The notes under the pieces were generated by a model. That model was not told the DNA's origin, searched no databases, and saw only the letters and a list, made by a program, of their open reading frames with translations. From Actinobacillus genomosp. 2 (GTDB lineage: Bacteria > Pseudomonadota > Gammaproteobacteria > Enterobacterales > Pasteurellaceae): a stretch of DNA of 64,000 nt. The stretch covers positions 1,753,501 to 1,817,500 of the forward strand of contig NZ_CP103807.1 of NCBI RefSeq assembly GCF_029773605.1. The letters run 5' to 3'. A program made the position numbers and the translations under genes. Of the stretch, positions 18,671-26,662 are shown one piece after another. How positions within the stretch are numbered: the first letter of the stretch is position 1; each line of letters starts with the position of its first letter.

Positions 18671-19545
18671 TGGCTCGTTTTTTAATTACCGGTGCAAAAG
18701 GGCAAGTTGGGGATTGTCTAACTAAGCAATTGCAAGGAAAAGTGGATATTTTAGCGGTGGATCGTGATGAGCTTGATATAACAAATCGTGATGCAGTATT
18801 TAAAATCGTTAGAGAGTTTAATCCCGATGTTATTATTAATGCTGCAGCACATACTGCGGTGGATCGTGCTGAGAGTGAAATCGAACTCTCGGAAGTGATT
18901 AACGTGAAAGGTCCACAATATCTTGCAGAAGTAGCCAATGAGATTGATGCAATCATTTTACATATTTCAACGGATTATGTCTTTGAGGGGACAGGTTCTG
19001 GAGAATATAAAGAAAATGATGAACCTAATCCACAAGGCGTATACGGCAAAACAAAACTTGCTGGAGAGATAGCAGTTCAACAGGCTAATAAAAAGCACAT
19101 TATCCTACGTACGGCTTGGGTATTTGGCGAACATGGTAATAATTTTGTTAAAACAATGCTCCGTTTAGGAAAAGAAAGGGAATCTTTAGGGATCGTAAGC
19201 GATCAATTTGGTGGACCGACTTATGCAGGAGACATTGCTAAAGCACTGATTCAGATTGCTAATGCCATTATGTGTGGTAGAACGGATGTATTTGGGATTT
19301 ATCATTTTACGGGTAAACCCTATGTAAGTTGGGCTGATTTTGCCAATGCAATTTTTGATGAAGCCGTATTGCAAAAAGTATTAGAAAAAGCACCGCTTGT
19401 TAATTTTATTTCGACGAGTGATTATCCAACACCAGCAAAACGACCAGCAAATTCCCGTTTAGATTTAACTAAAATTGATGCGGTTTTTGGTATTAAGCCA
19501 AGTGATTGGCAACAAGCATTAAAAAATATTAAGGCATATGCGTAA
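18670..19545 (+). CDS. rmlD: dTDP-4-dehydrorhamnose reductase
   Basis: 291 residues. Last step of dTDP-L-rhamnose synthesis (NAD(P)H-dependent reduction). N-terminal GAKGQVGDCL cofactor loop, NAAAHTAVDRAESE, ISTDYVFEGTGSGEY, and the YGKTKLAGE catalytic YxxxK are visible. It is joined to rmlA and rmlC by 1-nt overlaps at both ends. Operon order is B-A-D-C. Confidence 0.96.
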   Translation: MARFLITGAKGQVGDCLTKQLQGKVDILAVDRDELDITNRDAVFKIVREFNPDVIINAAAHTAVDRAESEIELSEVINVKGPQYLAEVANEIDAIILHISTDYVFEGTGSGEYKENDEPNPQGVYGKTKLAGEIAVQQANKKHIILRTAWVFGEHGNNFVKTMLRLGKERESLGIVSDQFGGPTYAGDIAKALIQIANAIMCGRTDVFGIYHFTGKPYVSWADFANAIFDEAVLQKVLEKAPLVNFISTSDYPTPAKRPANSRLDLTKIDAVFGIKPSDWQQALKNIKAYA

Positions 19546-20087
19546 TGAAAATTATTGAAACAAATATTCCCGATGTAAAACTCTTAGAACCTCAAGTGTT
19601 TGGTGATGAACGTGGTTTCTTTATGGAAACTTTTCGAGATGAATGGTTTAAACAAAATGTTGCTGATCGTACTTTTGTGCAAGAAAATCATTCAAAATCT
19701 ATTAAGGGTGTTTTGAGAGGTTTACATTATCAAACGGAAAATACACAAGGTAAGTTAGTGCGTGTAGTACAGGGTGCAGTATTTGATGTAGCGGTAGATT
19801 TACGTAAAAGTTCTCCAACTTTTGGGCAATGGGTTGGTGAAGTATTATCTGCAGAAAATAAACGACAGTTATGGGTACCGGAAGGCTTTGCCCATGGCTT
19901 TTATGTATTAACAGAAACCGCTGAATTTACCTATAAATGTACAGATTACTATAATCCAAAAGCGGAACATTCTTTGCTTTGGAATGATCCGACAGTAGCG
20001 ATTGATTGGAATCTTGATGGTGAGCCGAGTCTATCTGCGAAGGATTTAGCTGGTAAAGTGTTAAATGAAGCTGTTTTATTTGAATAG
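19545..20087 (+). CDS. rmlC: dTDP-4-dehydrorhamnose 3,5-epimerase
   Basis: 180 residues, a cupin dimer. Third step of dTDP-L-rhamnose synthesis. Motifs: DERGFFMETFRDEWF, VQENHSKSIKGVLRGLHYQ with the catalytic His, GAVFDVAVDLRKSSPTFG with the Asp partner, and VPEGFAHGFYVL. It is the last gene of the O-antigen cluster. No clear terminator lies between it and rpsU, so read-through is possible. Confidence 0.96.
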   Translation: MKIIETNIPDVKLLEPQVFGDERGFFMETFRDEWFKQNVADRTFVQENHSKSIKGVLRGLHYQTENTQGKLVRVVQGAVFDVAVDLRKSSPTFGQWVGEVLSAENKRQLWVPEGFAHGFYVLTETAEFTYKCTDYYNPKAEHSLLWNDPTVAIDWNLDGEPSLSAKDLAGKVLNEAVLFE

Positions 20088-20098
20088 TAAATTCTCTA

Positions 20099-20127
20099 TT
20101 TACTTTTTATCTTGACTACGATAGAAT
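20099..20127 (+). promoter_or_regulatory. Putative promoter of rpsU-dnaG-rpoD
   Basis: TTTACT (20099-20104), a 17-nt spacer and TAGAAT (20122-20127), about 80 nt before the rpsU start. A TTGACT at 20112 is too close to this -10 to serve as its -35. Confidence 0.45.
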
Positions 20128-20207
20128 TAGACACCTTTTTTTAGTTCTATGTCGCCAAAAATTGTGTGCGACTTTATTTAAACATATATTTCCTGAGGTG
20201 ATGGCAT

Positions 20208-20423
20208 ATGCCAGTAATTAAAGTTCGTGAAAATGAATCATTTGACGTTGCATTACGTCGTTTCAAACGCTCTTGCGAAAAAGCAGGTTTATTAGCAGAA
20301 GTTCGCGCTCGTGAATTCTATGAAAAACCAACTACAATTCGTAAACGTGAAAAAGCATCTTTAGCTAAACGTCACGCTAAACGTAATGCACGTGAAAATG
20401 CACGTAACACTCGTTTATACTAA
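20208..20423 (+). CDS. rpsU: 30S ribosomal protein S21
   Basis: 71 residues, exact family length. S21 is a small, very basic protein (arginine- and lysine-rich, ending in [13 protein letters not shown]) of the 30S subunit, needed for base-pairing to the Shine-Dalgarno sequence. It starts [43 protein letters not shown] upstream gives a ribosome binding site. First gene of the conserved macromolecular synthesis operon. The hairpin downstream at 20456-20493 would reduce read-through to dnaG, as known in E. coli. Confidence 0.98.
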   Translation: MPVIKVRENESFDVALRRFKRSCEKAGLLAEVRAREFYEKPTTIRKREKASLAKRHAKRNARENARNTRLY

Positions 20424-20455
20424 TTAGCAGTCTTGCTATTTAGCTTAAATTAACT

Positions 20456-20493
20456 AAAACCGTGAAACCTTTTGGAATCACGGTTTTAGTGTT
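20456..20493 (+). terminator. Hairpin between rpsU and dnaG (attenuating terminator)
   Basis: AAAACCGTGA pairs with TCACGGTTTT around a short loop, and the right arm runs into TAGTGTTT. The T tract is weak, which fits partial termination inside the operon. An imperfect uptake-core pair (AAGCGGT at 20527, ACCGCTT at 20574-20580) follows. Confidence 0.6.
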
Positions 20494-20602
20494 TCTAGTG
20501 AACCCTCTATCTAACCTATAGTAAATAAGCGGTTAAATTTTGATGATTTGTTGCAAAATTTAGTGTAAATCTTACCGCTTGCCATTATGACAAGGAGAAT
20601 CA

Positions 20603-22345
20603 ATGAAAGGCTCAATTCCTCGTTCGTTTATTGATGATCTTGTTGCACGTACCGATATCGTTGAGCTTATTAATAGCAGAGTTAAACTTAAAAAAGCTGG
20701 GCGAGATTATCAAGCCTGCTGTCCATTTCATCATGAAAAAAGTCCTTCATTTACTGTAAGTCAATCTAAACAGTTTTATCACTGTTTCGGCTGTGGAGCA
20801 CATGGTAATGCGATTAGCTTTTTGATGGATTATGATAAATTAGAATTTCCGGAAGCGATTGAAGAATTGGCGGCGATGCAAGGTTTGGAAGTGCCTCGCG
20901 AGAATGTGATAAATCGTGATGGTAAGCCTCAGGCAAGTTATAAAACTAAACGTAATTTATATGAGCTGTTAGAAGCAATTAGTCACTTTTATCAACAAAA
21001 CTTAACCCAAGATATTCCTAGTCAAAGCTACTTGCAGAGTCGTGGTCTTTCGCCGGAAATTATCGAGCGCTTTGAGATTGGTTTTTCACATAATTCAATG
21101 GATTCAGTGCTACGTAAATTTGGTACGAATCGTGAGGAAGTGCAGAAGTTACTTGATACGGGTATGGTTACGCAAAATGATAGCGGTCGAGTTTACGATA
21201 AATTTCGCAACCGTGTGATGTTTCCGATTCGTGATAAGCGTGGACGTGTGATTGCTTTTGGTGGACGAGTAATGGGCGATGAGCGTCCGAAATATATGAA
21301 TTCACCGGAATCGGTAACTTATCATAAAGGCAGTGAGTTATACGGCTTATTCCAAGTTTTAAAGCAAAATGAAAGCCCGGAATCTTTAGTTGTGGTTGAG
21401 GGCTATATGGATGTTGTGGCTCTTGCTCAATTTAGTGTAGATAATGCGGTTGCGTCATTAGGTACAGCAACTACTGGAGAGCAAATTCAACAAATGTTCC
21501 GTGTTACCGAACAAGTGATTTGTTGCTATGACGGTGATAGAGCTGGACGTGAAGCAGCGTGGCGAGCTTTTGAAAATGCGTTACCTTATTTACACGATGG
21601 TCGTCAGTTGAAATTTATTTTCTTACCGGATAGTGAAGATCCGGACAGTTTTGTCCGTGTTCATGGTAAGCAAGGCTTTGAGGCATATTTGCAAAATGCA
21701 ATGTCACTCAGCGATTTTCTATTTGATTCTTTAATGGCACAAGTCGATCTTTCTAGTAAGGAAGGAAAATCAAAATTAGCGGCATTAGCGATACCATTGA
21801 TTAATCGTATTCCTGGAGAGATGTTACGAGTATATTTACGTAATATTTTAGGACAAAAGTTAGGGATTTTAGATCCAGCACAGCTAGAAGCAATGTTACC
21901 AAGTAGTGTGTCAACATCACAAAACACTGTGCTAAAAACGCCACAAATTAAGCGTACGCCAATGCGATTATTAGTCGCTTTATTATTGCAAAATCCGGCG
22001 TTAGTCAAATTTGTGCCGGATATTTCCGCTTTGAAAACACTTGATGAGCCGGGATTTGAATTGCTAATTGAATTGGTTGATGTTTGTCGACAAAAAGTAG
22101 GCATTTCAATGGGGGCGTTACTAGAACATTGGCGAGATAGAGCGGATTTTCGTACGCTGGAGCTGTTAGCCAATTGGGATCATTTAGTTATTCCCGAAAA
22201 TATTGAAAGCACTTTTATTGAAACGCTCGATTTTCTTTATGCTAAATTAGTGGAAAAGCGAATTGAAACATTGATTGCTAAAGAGCGGACAATGGGGCTT
22301 AATACAGAGGAAAAACAAGAATTAGTGATGTTGATTGCACAGTAA
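20603..22345 (+). CDS. dnaG: DNA primase
   Basis: 580 residues, full length. DnaG makes RNA primers at the replication fork. The zinc-binding domain has C-C-P-F-H at about residue 40 with YHCFGCGAHGN near 58-68 (CHCC ligands). The RNA polymerase core includes KFRNRVMFPIRDKRGRVIAFGGRV. The TOPRIM domain has VVVEGYMDVVALAQ and CYDGDRAGREAAWRAF with the metal-binding acids. The C-terminal helicase-binding domain is present. AAGGAG precedes the ATG. It lies between rpsU and rpoD as in most gamma-proteobacteria. Confidence 0.97.
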   Translation: MKGSIPRSFIDDLVARTDIVELINSRVKLKKAGRDYQACCPFHHEKSPSFTVSQSKQFYHCFGCGAHGNAISFLMDYDKLEFPEAIEELAAMQGLEVPRENVINRDGKPQASYKTKRNLYELLEAISHFYQQNLTQDIPSQSYLQSRGLSPEIIERFEIGFSHNSMDSVLRKFGTNREEVQKLLDTGMVTQNDSGRVYDKFRNRVMFPIRDKRGRVIAFGGRVMGDERPKYMNSPESVTYHKGSELYGLFQVLKQNESPESLVVVEGYMDVVALAQFSVDNAVASLGTATTGEQIQQMFRVTEQVICCYDGDRAGREAAWRAFENALPYLHDGRQLKFIFLPDSEDPDSFVRVHGKQGFEAYLQNAMSLSDFLFDSLMAQVDLSSKEGKSKLAALAIPLINRIPGEMLRVYLRNILGQKLGILDPAQLEAMLPSSVSTSQNTVLKTPQIKRTPMRLLVALLLQNPALVKFVPDISALKTLDEPGFELLIELVDVCRQKVGISMGALLEHWRDRADFRTLELLANWDHLVIPENIESTFIETLDFLYAKLVEKRIETLIAKERTMGLNTEEKQELVMLIAQ

Positions 22346-22401
22346 TTAAGCGGTCATTTTTAAGAAATTTCTTGCAAAACTATCAAGAAAATTGCAATTA
22401 A

Positions 22402-22410
22402 TGGTATAAT
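22402..22410 (+). promoter_or_regulatory. Extended -10 promoter before rpoD
   Basis: TGGTATAAT is a perfect extended -10 (TGnTATAAT), about 38 nt before the rpoD start. No good -35 is seen, which is tolerated with an extended -10. It would give rpoD its own transcript. Confidence 0.55.
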
Positions 22411-22448
22411 CCAACACTATTTTTGCTCGCACAAAACGGAAACGAATT

Positions 22449-24305
22449 ATGGAACAACAATTAGAACAGCAATCCCAATTAGAACTTCTGATTGCCCAAG
22501 GGCGTGAACAGGGGTATTTAACGATTTCGGAAGTACACGACCACTTACCGGAAGAGTTGGTTGATGCGGAGCAGATTGAAGATATTATTCAAATGATCAA
22601 CGATATGGGGATCAAGGTTTTAGAAACTGCCCCAGATACCGATGATCTGATGCTTGCAGAAAATATCGCAGATGAAGACGTGGTTGAAGAAGCAACAAAA
22701 GTGCTTTCGACAGTTGAATCGGAATTAGGACGAACAACTGATCCGGTACGTATGTATATGCGTGAAATGGGAACAGTCGAATTACTTACCCGTGAAGGCG
22801 AGATTGATATTGCAAAACGTATTGAAGAGGGTATTAACGAAGTACAGTGTGCCGTTGCAGAATATCCAGAAGCCTTGACCGATTTAATCGGTTTCTACGC
22901 TCAAGTGGAAGAAGGTACAATGCGTTTATCAGATCTTGTAACAGCTTTCGTGGATCCAAACGTTCAAGCGGATGAAATGTTAGCAGACTTAGATGTCGAT
23001 TTAGATGATGAAGAAGCTGAAGATGTTGCTGATGTTGATGATGAGAACGAAGAGGAAGAAGGCGATAGCAGTGCGGATACAGGTGATGATAACTCTATTG
23101 ACCCTGAGCTTGCACGTGAAAAATTCTATGCGTTACGTGAACAGCATGAAAAAGCGTTACAAGCGATTCAAAAACACGGTCGTAGTCATAAAAAATCAAG
23201 AGAACATATCCAAGCACTTTCAGATATTTTCCGTGAGTTCCGTTTAGTACCGAAGCAGTTTGATTTACTTGTTGAATCTATGCAAAAAATGATGAAACAA
23301 GTGCGTGCGGAAGAACGCCAAATTCAACGTTATGCGGTGGAATATGCACAAATGAAGAAAGCGGATTTCTTGAAATTGTTCCAAGGTAATGAAACCTCGG
23401 AAGAATGGATTGAAAAAGCAATCAATGCGAAAAAAGGTGCTGCACCAAAACTAGCGAACTATATTGACCAAATTCGAGTTAATATCGCTAATTTACAACG
23501 TATGGAGCAAAATACCGGTTTAACGATCGCACAAATTCGTGAAATCGGCGGCCGTATTGCAAATGGTGAGTTAAAAGCTCGCCGTGCTAAAAAAGAGATG
23601 GTGGAAGCAAACTTACGTTTAGTAATCTCGATTGCGAAGAAATATACCAACCGTGGTTTGCAATTCTTAGATTTGATTCAGGAAGGTAATATCGGTTTGA
23701 TGAAAGCGGTAGATAAGTTTGAATATCGCCGTGGTTATAAATTCTCTACTTATGCGACATGGTGGATTCGTCAGGCGATTACTCGCTCAATTGCTGACCA
23801 AGCTCGTACGATTCGTATTCCTGTACATATGATCGAAACGATTAATAAACTGAATCGTATTTCTCGTCAATGTTTACAAGAAATGGGACGTGAGGCAACG
23901 CCGGAAGAGTTAGCAGAGCGTATGGGCATGCCGGAAGATAAGATTCGTAAAGTATTGAAGATTGCGAAAGAACCAATTTCAATGGAAACCCCGATTGGTG
24001 ATGATGATGATTCACATTTAGGTGACTTTATTCAAGATGAAAGCCTTGAATTACCGTTAGATTCAGCAACCGCAGAAAGTTTACGTATCGCAACCAATGA
24101 AGTGTTAGAAGGTTTAACACCTCGTGAAGCAAAAGTTTTACGTATGCGTTTCGGGATTGATATGAATACTGACCATACCCTTGAGGAAGTCGGTAAACAA
24201 TTTGATGTAACACGTGAGCGTATTCGTCAGATTGAAGCGAAAGCGTTACGCAAACTTCGTCATCCGAGCCGTTCGGAAACGTTACGTAGTTTCTTAGATG
24301 ACTAG
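22449..24305 (+). CDS. rpoD: RNA polymerase sigma factor RpoD (sigma-70)
   Basis: 618 residues. Primary sigma factor. Region 1.1 is at the N-terminus and region 1.2 at [23 protein letters not shown] (about residues 97-119). An acidic non-conserved insert follows (about 175-220, rich in D and E). Regions 2.1-2.4 hold [30 protein letters not shown] and [15 protein letters not shown] (-10 recognition). Region 4.2 holds [31 protein letters not shown] (-35 recognition). It closes the operon and is followed by a strong terminator. Confidence 0.98.
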   Translation: MEQQLEQQSQLELLIAQGREQGYLTISEVHDHLPEELVDAEQIEDIIQMINDMGIKVLETAPDTDDLMLAENIADEDVVEEATKVLSTVESELGRTTDPVRMYMREMGTVELLTREGEIDIAKRIEEGINEVQCAVAEYPEALTDLIGFYAQVEEGTMRLSDLVTAFVDPNVQADEMLADLDVDLDDEEAEDVADVDDENEEEEGDSSADTGDDNSIDPELAREKFYALREQHEKALQAIQKHGRSHKKSREHIQALSDIFREFRLVPKQFDLLVESMQKMMKQVRAEERQIQRYAVEYAQMKKADFLKLFQGNETSEEWIEKAINAKKGAAPKLANYIDQIRVNIANLQRMEQNTGLTIAQIREIGGRIANGELKARRAKKEMVEANLRLVISIAKKYTNRGLQFLDLIQEGNIGLMKAVDKFEYRRGYKFSTYATWWIRQAITRSIADQARTIRIPVHMIETINKLNRISRQCLQEMGREATPEELAERMGMPEDKIRKVLKIAKEPISMETPIGDDDDSHLGDFIQDESLELPLDSATAESLRIATNEVLEGLTPREAKVLRMRFGIDMNTDHTLEEVGKQFDVTRERIRQIEAKALRKLRHPSRSETLRSFLDD

Positions 24306-24318
24306 CGATTAGATAAAA

Positions 24319-24353
24319 ATGCCCAAGTGAGTTTAATCCTTGGGCATTTTTTT
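24319..24353 (+). terminator. Rho-independent terminator after rpoD
   Basis: ATGCCCAAG and CTTGGGCAT form a 9-bp stem around TGAGTTTAATC, followed by seven or more T. Confidence 0.85.
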
Positions 24354-24415
24354 ATCTATAACAAGCAGTCGCATTTGCAATAAATTCACAAATTTGACCG
24401 CTTGTTCAGAACATA

Positions 24416-24441
24416 AAAAAAGGAAGCATGAGCTTCCTTTT
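24416..24441 (-). terminator. Rho-independent terminator after tyrS
   Basis: On the minus strand AAGGAAGC, loop TCAT, GCTTCC and a run of seven T. It lies 15 nt beyond the tyrS stop. Confidence 0.8.
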
Positions 24442-24455
24442 CGTTTATATCAGGC

Positions 24456-25646
24456 TTATTTAACCGTTACACGAGCAAATTTACGTTTACCAACTTGATA
24501 AACAAATGTACCTTGTTGTGCATTTTGACGAACATCTTCCACTTTTTCGCCATCAATTTTTACGCCGCCTTGCTGTGCTGAACGAATCGCTTCAGAAGTT
24601 GACGCAACTAAACCAGCTTCTTTTAATAAAGTTGCTAAGCCAATTTCGCCTTCAAAAGTAAATTCCGGCATCTCATCCGGGATTGCACCTTTTTGGAAAC
24701 GGTTGATGAACTCTTGTTCCGCTGCATCTGCCGCCGCTTGATCGTGGAAACGAGCAATTAACTCTTTCGCTAAAAGAATTTTCACATCACGTGGATTTTT
24801 ACCAGCTGCAACGTCCGCTTTTAATTGTGCAATTTCATCTAATGGGCGGAATGAAAGTAAATTATACCAATCCCACATTAATTCGTCTGAAATCGACATC
24901 ACTTTACCGAACATATCGCTTGGTGCATCAGTCACACCGATATAGTTACCAAGTGATTTTGACATTTTTTTCTCGCCGTCTAAGCCGACAAGTAGAGGCA
25001 ATGTCATTGCCACCTGCGGTTTTTGACCCGCTGATTTTTGTAATTCACGTCCCACTAATAAGTTAAAGGTTTGGTCTGTACCGCCTAATTCCACATCCGC
25101 TTCTAAAGCGACTGAGTCGTGTCCTTGGAGTAACGGATAAATAAATTCGTGGATTGCGATAGATTGATTATTAGTAAAACGTTTTTTGAAATCGTCACGT
25201 TCAAGCATACGAGCGACTGTATAGTTTGACGCTAGACGAATCATCCCTTCTGTACCTAATTTACCCAACCACTCAGAGTTGAATACCACACGGGTTTTAT
25301 GCGGATCTAAGATTTTGAATAATTGTTGTTTGTAGGTTTCCGCATTGCGTAATACATCTTCACGTGTTAACGGTGGGCGTGTTGAGTTCTTGCCAGACGG
25401 ATCACCGACCATACCGGTAAAATCCCCGATTAAGAAGATCACTTCGTGACCTAGTTGTTGAAATTGGCGAAGTTTATTTAAAACAACCGTATGACCTAAG
25501 TGAATATCCAGGGCTGTCGGATCCGCACCTAATTTAATACGTAACGGACGATTTTCTTTTAACTTTTCAATTAAATCTTCTTCAGAATAAATGTTTTCGA
25601 CACCGCGTTTCAGTTCGGCTAAGGTTGCTTCAATAGATTGAGCCAT
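24456..25646 (-). CDS. tyrS: Tyrosine-tRNA ligase
   Basis: 396 residues, class I aminoacyl-tRNA synthetase of the shorter gamma-proteobacterial type. The HIGH-type motif is HLGH at about residues 49-52 ([13 protein letters not shown]), and the KMSKS motif lies in [15 protein letters not shown]. An S4 RNA-binding domain closes the protein ([15 protein letters not shown]). [20 protein letters not shown] residues line the tyrosine pocket. No T-box or leader peptide is evident upstream. The candidate small RNA at 25740-25808 lies 94 nt upstream of the start. Confidence 0.96.
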   Translation of the reverse strand: MAQSIEATLAELKRGVENIYSEEDLIEKLKENRPLRIKLGADPTALDIHLGHTVVLNKLRQFQQLGHEVIFLIGDFTGMVGDPSGKNSTRPPLTREDVLRNAETYKQQLFKILDPHKTRVVFNSEWLGKLGTEGMIRLASNYTVARMLERDDFKKRFTNNQSIAIHEFIYPLLQGHDSVALEADVELGGTDQTFNLLVGRELQKSAGQKPQVAMTLPLLVGLDGEKKMSKSLGNYIGVTDAPSDMFGKVMSISDELMWDWYNLLSFRPLDEIAQLKADVAAGKNPRDVKILLAKELIARFHDQAAADAAEQEFINRFQKGAIPDEMPEFTFEGEIGLATLLKEAGLVASTSEAIRSAQQGGVKIDGEKVEDVRQNAQQGTFVYQVGKRKFARVTVK

Positions 25647-25739
25647 TTGCTGATTCCTTATATCTTGTTTTAAATATGAAAATAAAATCTATTATAGCGG
25701 TATATGCTGAAATTGATAGGACTTAATCGGCGATAGGCG

Positions 25740-25775
25740 AAAAAAAACGCCTCATTTTGTGGGGGAATGAGGCGT
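25740..25775 (-). terminator. Strong terminator with C-rich loop
   Basis: Perfect 10-bp stem ACGCCTCATT/AATGAGGCGT, 9-nt loop, eight T on the minus strand. It ends the candidate sRNA. Confidence 0.85.
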
Positions 25776-25808
25776 AAGAGTTGGAGTGATTACCTATTAT
25801 TTTTGAAG
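25740..25808 (-). ncRNA. Candidate Fur-controlled small RNA
   Basis: No coding frame is seen here. On the minus strand, a -35 TTGCTT (25844-25839), a 17-nt spacer and a -10 TATCAT (25821-25816) predict a start near 25808. A Fur-like box overlaps the spacer. About 30 unstructured nucleotides (CTTCAAAAATAATAGGTAAT, then CACTCCAACTCTT) follow. The RNA ends in a perfect 10-bp hairpin ACGCCTCATT/AATGAGGCGT with a C-rich loop CCCCCACAA and eight T. Length is about 69 nt. The organisation is like RyhB-type iron-responsive sRNAs, but I recognise no sequence identity to RyhB. The hairpin could instead terminate the upstream lipoprotein gene. Confidence 0.55.
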
Positions 25809-25815
25809 TAATTTG

Positions 25816-25844
25816 ATGATAATAATTCTCATTAATATAAGCAA
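25816..25844 (-). promoter_or_regulatory. Promoter with overlapping Fur-like box
   Basis: Minus strand TTGCTT-17-TATCAT. Between and over these lies AATGAGAATTATTATCATC, which matches the classical 19-bp Fur box at about 13 positions by eye. A repressor bound here would block the promoter directly. Confidence 0.5.
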
Positions 25845-25926
25845 TAATCTTTACAAATACTTACAAATAAGAATCCATCTCATTTACTACAATAAATAAT
25901 AAGTTTGTATTCCAATCTCTTTAAGT

Positions 25927-26391
25927 TTAGGCTTCTCTACAATTTAACCAAGGAATACGAGTACCATTGATATTTCTATAATAAATCGAGCTTTGTTCAC
26001 CGGCAATTAAATCAATGTAACTGCCTTGAATCGGATTGTATGAGCGATAGCTCACTTCAAAACGTGTACCTCTCGCATTAAGTGTTTTATTTTCGAGATG
26101 ATCAAATGCTTCGACTTTACCACCGTCTAACTGAAAGTAAAAACCGAAATTATCTTTCATACGGCTTTCTCTGGAGAGTGGAAAATAGCTCGCTAAATAA
26201 GCACTATCACCGGTTGCAAGATTACGGCAGGTATAATAATAACGTTTATAGTTTGCCGGATTGTGTAATTCGACTTGGCTAATATTCGCCTTTAAATAAC
26301 CGCCTTTGGCATTTTTCGATGTTTGTGACGGCGTACACGCAAACAATGCGGTCAGTGTTGAAGTTAATAAAATAAGTTTAAGTGTGTTCAT
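25927..26391 (-). CDS. Lipoprotein of unknown function
   Basis: 154 residues from the ATG at 26391 (MNTLKLILLTSTLTALFACTPS). Upstream in-frame starts at 26397 and 26436 would put charged residues before the signal. The N-terminus is a lipoprotein signal with lipobox LFAC, so the mature protein begins at Cys19. Residue +2 is Thr, not Asp, so outer-membrane sorting by Lol is expected. The mature part has a Y-Y-Y-T-C-R-N motif and a second cysteine near the end (WLNCREA), perhaps a disulfide. I do not recognise the family. It is a lone minus-strand gene. Confidence 0.7.
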   Translation of the reverse strand: MNTLKLILLTSTLTALFACTPSQTSKNAKGGYLKANISQVELHNPANYKRYYYTCRNLATGDSAYLASYFPLSRESRMKDNFGFYFQLDGGKVEAFDHLENKTLNARGTRFEVSYRSYNPIQGSYIDLIAGEQSSIYYRNINGTRIPWLNCREA

Positions 26392-26548
26392 ATCCATAAA
26401 TTCCGATAAAAATCGCCTAGCTCTGTGGCTAGGCAATCATAGTTTAAACGGATAAAGCAGTAAGCGGTAGAATTTGTAAGAAATTTTGCAAATTTGACTG
26501 CTTGCTCACTATTTCTTACGTTGGGCTTTTTCTGTTTTATGCCTCAAT

Positions 26549-26638
26549 GGACGCCAAGCATGGCGTCCCTACAATAACTGTCGAATTTCGTTCTGATTTT
26601 GTATAACGTGATCAGTAGGGACACGATGCTTCGTGTCC
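26549..26638. repeat. REP-like palindrome pair (head to head)
   Basis: Two 20-nt hairpins, GGACGCCAAGCATGGCGTCC (26549-26568) and GGACACGATGCTTCGTGTCC (26619-26638). Each is capped on its inner side by CTAC or GTAG, giving GTAGGGAC-type heads pointing at each other. It lies in the 226-nt gap between the lipoprotein gene and rnr. It resembles REP/BIME units and shares the GTAGGG head with the element at 39243-39315. An imperfect uptake-core pair (26462-26507) lies beside it. Confidence 0.6.
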
Positions 26639-26662
26639 TATTTCAATCAACCAAACTTTCCT

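Noticed and set aside
18426..18956. 176-codon minus-strand frame across rmlA/rmlD
   Set aside because: It lies antisense to two well-conserved genes and has no ribosome binding site or family sequence.
21661..22173. 170-codon minus-strand frame inside dnaG
   Set aside because: Antisense shadow of the conserved primase C-terminal region.
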